Source: Actinocorallia populi (GTDB taxonomy: Bacteria > Actinomycetota > Actinomycetes > Streptosporangiales > Streptosporangiaceae). From it: 64,000 nt of DNA. The stretch covers positions 1-64,000 of the forward strand of contig NZ_PVZV01000009.1 of the NCBI RefSeq assembly GCF_002995495.1. Reading direction: 5' to 3'. Every line of letters begins with the position of its first letter. Within the stretch, counting starts at the first letter, position 1. Of the stretch, positions 61,276-64,000 are shown in pieces. The position numbers and the translations under genes were made by a program. The notes beneath the pieces were generated by a model. The model searched no databases, had not been told where the DNA came from, and worked only from the letters and a program-made list of their open reading frames with translations.

Positions 61276-61875
61276 ATGCCGAGAGCCTTCACCACCGAAG
61301 AGTCCGCACGGATACGAGAACGGCTGCTGAACGCCGGGCGGGAGGCCTTCGCGCGAAGCGGGGTCCGGGGAACGACCGTCGAGGAGCTCGCGAAGGCGGC
61401 GGCGATCTCGAAAGGCGCGTTCTACCGTTTCTTCGACGGCAAGGAGGCGCTGCTGGTGGCCCTGCTCGGCGAGCACGAGCGGGCCGAGCACGCCCGGATC
61501 GAGCAGGCGGTGCGGGCGGATCCCGCCCACGTGGTCGACGTGCTCGTCGACAGCGCCGTCTGCGCGCTCGAACGGGACCCCTTCCTCGCGGTCCTGATGA
61601 GCGAGGAAGGGCTGCGAGCGGTGCACTCCCGCCCGCTGGAGGAGCAGGAAGCGCTTCTGGAACGCGACAGCCGCCTGGTCAAACGGGTCTTCGCCGTGCT
61701 GCAGGAGGCGGGGATGGTGCTGGACGTCTCCGAGCAGGTCCTCCTCGGGTTGCTGCGCTCGCTGATCTTCACCGGATGGCACCGCACCGACATCGGGGAC
61801 GAGCACGTCGAGGAACTGACGGCGTGGCTGAAAACGTCGTTGCGGCGCGACGTGCACGTAGAGGTGCGGGAATGA
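61276..61875 (+). CDS. TetR-family regulator of the downstream ABC transporter
   Basis: 199 residues from ATG 61276. Typical TetR HTH: TTVEELAKAAAISKGAFYRFFDGKEALLVAL. The C-terminal helical domain is followed directly by the ABC ATPase gene, which overlaps its stop by 4 nt (ATGA), and then by the permease, so it is the first gene of a three-gene operon and likely represses it. Promoter geometry indicates a leaderless message. Confidence 0.93.
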   Translation: MPRAFTTEESARIRERLLNAGREAFARSGVRGTTVEELAKAAAISKGAFYRFFDGKEALLVALLGEHERAEHARIEQAVRADPAHVVDVLVDSAVCALERDPFLAVLMSEEGLRAVHSRPLEEQEALLERDSRLVKRVFAVLQEAGMVLDVSEQVLLGLLRSLIFTGWHRTDIGDEHVEELTAWLKTSLRRDVHVEVRE

Positions 61876-62783
61876 GCACCGCGATCCGGACACGTGGCCT
61901 GACGCACCGCTTCGGCCGGACGACGGCCGTCGACGGCGTGGACCTCACGATCGCCCCCGGTGAGATCTACGGCTTCCTCGGCCGCAACGGCGCGGGGAAG
62001 ACCACCCTGATCCGCGTCCTGCTCGGCCTCATCACGCCCACCTCCGGCGAGGTCAGCCTGCTCGGCACACCCGTCCGGGGCGGCCGCACCCCCTCCGCGC
62101 TGTGGGCGCGCGTCGGATACCTCGTGGAGGGCCCCGGCCTGTACCCGGGACTCACCGTCCTGGAGCACCTGCGCATCGCGGCACGCTACCGGGGCCTGGC
62201 GGCCGCCGCGGTCGACGACGCCGTCGACCGCCTGGGCCTCCACCGGTACGCCGGTGTCCGCGCCCGCGCGCTCTCCCTGGGCAACCGGCAGCGCCTCGGC
62301 CTTGCGCTCGCCCTCCTGCACCGCCCCGACCTGCTGATCCTCGACGAACCCGTCAACGGCCTCGACCCGGCGGGCGTCGTCGACGTCCGGACGCTCCTGC
62401 ACGACCTCGCCGGCGACGGCGTCACCGTCTTCATGTCCTCCCACCTCATCGACGAGGTGGCCCGCCTGGCCGACCGCATCGGCATCATCCACGACGGCGG
62501 CCTCGTCGAGGAGCTGTCGGGCGAGGACCTGGGCGCCGTCCGGCTCGTCCTGAACTTCCGCACCCCCGAACTGGCGCGCCGCGCCGCCGCCGCGCTCCGC
62601 CACCACGGCATCGACACCCGCGACGAACCGGCCGGCCTGACGGCCACCGACCCCGAGGCCGTCCGGCGCCCCGACCTCGTCGCCACCCGCCTCGTGTCCG
62701 CGGGGACCCCGCCGACCCGCCTCGCCGTCGAGGCCGAGGACCTCGAAGAACACTTCCTGCGCCTCACCGGAGGACCCCGATGA
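61872..62783 (+). CDS. ABC-2 type transporter ATP-binding protein
   Basis: 303 residues from ATG 61872. Walker A GRNGAGKTT, Q-loop region VGYLVEGPGLYPGLTV (the usual Gln position is Val-Glu), Walker B LLILDEPVNGLDPAGV and switch His in SSHLIDEV are seen. The signature is LSLGNRQR instead of the common LSxGQxQR, a variation met in drug-type ABC-2 exporters. The last 80 residues form a C-terminal domain (LNFRTPELARRAAAALR). Works with the permease encoded next; a role in drug or lipid export is likely but unproven. Confidence 0.92.
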   Translation: MSTAIRTRGLTHRFGRTTAVDGVDLTIAPGEIYGFLGRNGAGKTTLIRVLLGLITPTSGEVSLLGTPVRGGRTPSALWARVGYLVEGPGLYPGLTVLEHLRIAARYRGLAAAAVDDAVDRLGLHRYAGVRARALSLGNRQRLGLALALLHRPDLLILDEPVNGLDPAGVVDVRTLLHDLAGDGVTVFMSSHLIDEVARLADRIGIIHDGGLVEELSGEDLGAVRLVLNFRTPELARRAAAALRHHGIDTRDEPAGLTATDPEAVRRPDLVATRLVSAGTPPTRLAVEAEDLEEHFLRLTGGPR

Positions 62784-63562
62784 CCGGCTACCGGGCCGCG
62801 CTCGCCGCCGAACTGCTGAAGGCCCGCCGTTCCAAGGCCCCGCTGCTGACGCTTCTGGCGATGACGGGGGCGGGCGCGATGGCGGCGCTGTTCATGTTCG
62901 TCCTGGCCGATCCCGTGCGGGCCCGCCGCCTCGGCATCCTCCACCAGAAAGCGCAGCTCTCCGGCCTCACCGCCGACTGGTCCGGCCTGCTGGGCCTCCT
63001 CGCCCAGATCATCGCCGTGGGCGGCCTGTTCGTCTTCGCGTTCATCACCGTCTGGATCTTCGGCCAGGAGTTCGCCACCGGCACCCTGCGCTACCTCCTG
63101 GCCCTCCCCGTCCCCCGCTCCGCCGTCGTCCTCGCCAAGTTCACCGTCGCTGCCCTGTGGTCGGCGCTCCTCACCGGCTGGCTCACCGGCGTGGTCATGA
63201 TCGCCGGCCTGGCCCTGGACCTCCCCGGAGCCACCCCGGCCCTCCTGCAGGACGGCCTGGCCCGGACCGCGGCGGCCGCCGCCCTCATGCTGGCGGCCAC
63301 CACCCCGGCGGCCCTGGTCACCTGCGCCACCCGCAGCCACCTGGCGGCCCTGTCCGCCGTCGTCGCGGCCCTCGTCCTGGCCCAGATCGCCGCGGCCCTC
63401 GGCCGGGGCGACCTCCTGCCGTGGTCCGTTCCGGCGGTGGCGGCGGGCCTGACCCCCGACACCCGTCTGGGCCCGGCCTCCTTCGCGATCACCCTGCTCA
63501 CCGCCGCCGGCGGCGTCCTGGCCACCCTCGCCTGGTGGCGGAGCCCCCGGGCCGGCCGCTGA
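62780..63562 (+). CDS. ABC-2 type transporter permease
   Basis: 260 residues; ATG 62780 overlaps the ATPase stop (ATGA). Six hydrophobic segments with the ABC-2 order: cytoplasmic start AALAAELLKARRSKAPLL, helix 1 near residue 25, a loop, FAFITVWIFGQEFATGTLRYLLALPVPR (the coupling region with E-F-x-x-G-T characteristic of these permeases), and further helices to LAWWRSPRAGR. It forms the membrane channel of the exporter. Ends the TetR-regulated operon. Confidence 0.9.
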   Translation: MTGYRAALAAELLKARRSKAPLLTLLAMTGAGAMAALFMFVLADPVRARRLGILHQKAQLSGLTADWSGLLGLLAQIIAVGGLFVFAFITVWIFGQEFATGTLRYLLALPVPRSAVVLAKFTVAALWSALLTGWLTGVVMIAGLALDLPGATPALLQDGLARTAAAAALMLAATTPAALVTCATRSHLAALSAVVAALVLAQIAAALGRGDLLPWSVPAVAAGLTPDTRLGPASFAITLLTAAGGVLATLAWWRSPRAGR

Positions 63563-63616
63563 CCGCCGCCGCCCGCGCACCGCGCCGGGAAAGGCCCGCA
63601 GGGGGAGGGGCAGGCC

Positions 63617-63622
63617 TATAGT
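63617..63622 (+). promoter_or_regulatory. -10 element of the amidase gene
   Basis: TATAGT at 63617-63622; transcription would start near 63630, giving a leader of about 30 nt with an AAGGG-type ribosome binding site before GTG 63659. Confidence 0.45.
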
Positions 63623-63658
63623 GCTCGCGGGTCTCGGCTCCGATAAGGGCAGGTACGT

Positions 63659-64000
63659 GTGAGATATGAGGAGTACCGGCGGTTCGACGCCGTCGGACTG
63701 GCTGAGCTCGTCGCGAAGAACGAAGTGCAGCCGGACGAGGTGCTGGAAGCGGCGATCGGGCGGGCCGAGGAGGTCAACGGCCGGCTGAACGCGATCGTGT
63801 ACCCGATGTACGACCTCGCCCGCGAACGGGCCCGCGCCGGGCTGTCGGGGCCGCTCGCCGGGGTGCCGTTCCTCCTCAAGGACCTGATGCAGGACTACGA
63901 GGGCTTTCCCACGGGCGGGGGCTCGCGGGCGCTGCGCGGCCACATGGCGATGGAGCACAGCGTCGTCGTGCGGCGCTGGCTGGAGGCGGGACTGGTCGTC
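63659..64000 (+). CDS. Amidase signature family enzyme (5' part only)
   Basis: 114 codons from GTG 63659 run off the right edge. The product begins RYEEYRRFDAVGLAELV, continues with AIGRAEEVNGRLNAIV and GPLAGVPFLLKDLMQ, the typical N-terminal part of amidase-signature enzymes with the catalytic Lys in LLKD, then SRALRGH. The Gly/Ser-rich catalytic segment lies beyond the window. Likely a carboxylic amide hydrolase; whether it is an aryl/acyl amidase or a GatA homologue cannot be decided, though absence of gatC upstream disfavours GatA. Confidence 0.88.
   Translation, partial: MRYEEYRRFDAVGLAELVAKNEVQPDEVLEAAIGRAEEVNGRLNAIVYPMYDLARERARAGLSGPLAGVPFLLKDLMQDYEGFPTGGGSRALRGHMAMEHSVVVRRWLEAGLVV

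Overview
The window reads as chromosome of a high-GC filamentous actinomycete. Codon third positions are almost all G/C and GTG/TTG starts are common. Several genes have a TANNNT -10 box placed 6-8 nt before the start codon, which implies leaderless mRNAs. Three copies of the DUF574-type SAM methyltransferase family, a CGNR regulator and two GTPase-associated-protein-1 (GAP1) paralogues point to Streptosporangiales/Thermomonosporaceae (Actinomadura-like); the rank below class is inference. I see no rRNA, tRNA, CRISPR array, insertion sequence or phage gene.

Left part (1-13.2 kb): a small membrane protein, an SNF2 helicase and a membrane-bound NACHT NTPase, then an ABC-F protein with a 7-codon leader peptide and attenuator-like arms. 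Divergent from it is the housekeeping replicase dnaE, followed by an inositol-phosphatase-like enzyme, a CGNR protein and an alpha/beta hydrolase.

13.4-26.8 kb: a stand-alone N6-adenine methylase with a fused specificity-like tail; a Ser/Thr kinase with an exported binding-protein-like domain, overlapping a membrane-anchored binding-protein/vWA gene; and a Clp-N/HTH protein whose promoter is covered by two perfect palindromes. A leftward four-gene enzyme set follows: TenA/heme-oxygenase-like protein, Fe(II)/2-oxoglutarate oxygenase, methyltransferase and choline/carnitine-type acyltransferase. Then come a Nudix hydrolase, a phosphorothioate-type HNH restriction endonuclease, and a DHFR-like enzyme divergent from a TetR.

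27.4-42.6 kb holds the main accessory system. Nine genes overlap or nearly abut: a DUF4407 coiled-coil membrane protein, a small radical-SAM activase-like protein, a coiled-coil protein, a tandem CbxX-type AAA+ ATPase, a zinc-ribbon protein with a possible degenerate vWA fold, a P-loop GTPase, GAP1, a degenerate Hsp70-like ATPase and a second coiled-coil protein. Two paralogous secreted/anchored proteins follow from their own promoter. The composition (GTPase + GAP1 + AAA+ + chaperone-like ATPase + membrane coiled coil) resembles predicted NTP-dependent biological-conflict systems of multicellular bacteria. A second, orphan GAP1 gene lies about 17 kb downstream, at 56 kb.

42.6-64 kb: gluconokinase, three DUF574 methyltransferases, a MarR-MFS-kinase operon, several TetR regulators next to their likely targets, a YtcJ-type amidohydrolase, a cytochrome P450, the orphan GAP1, an MltG-like protein, glutathione peroxidase, a DinB-fold protein, a TetR-ABC ATPase-permease operon and the 5' end of an amidase.
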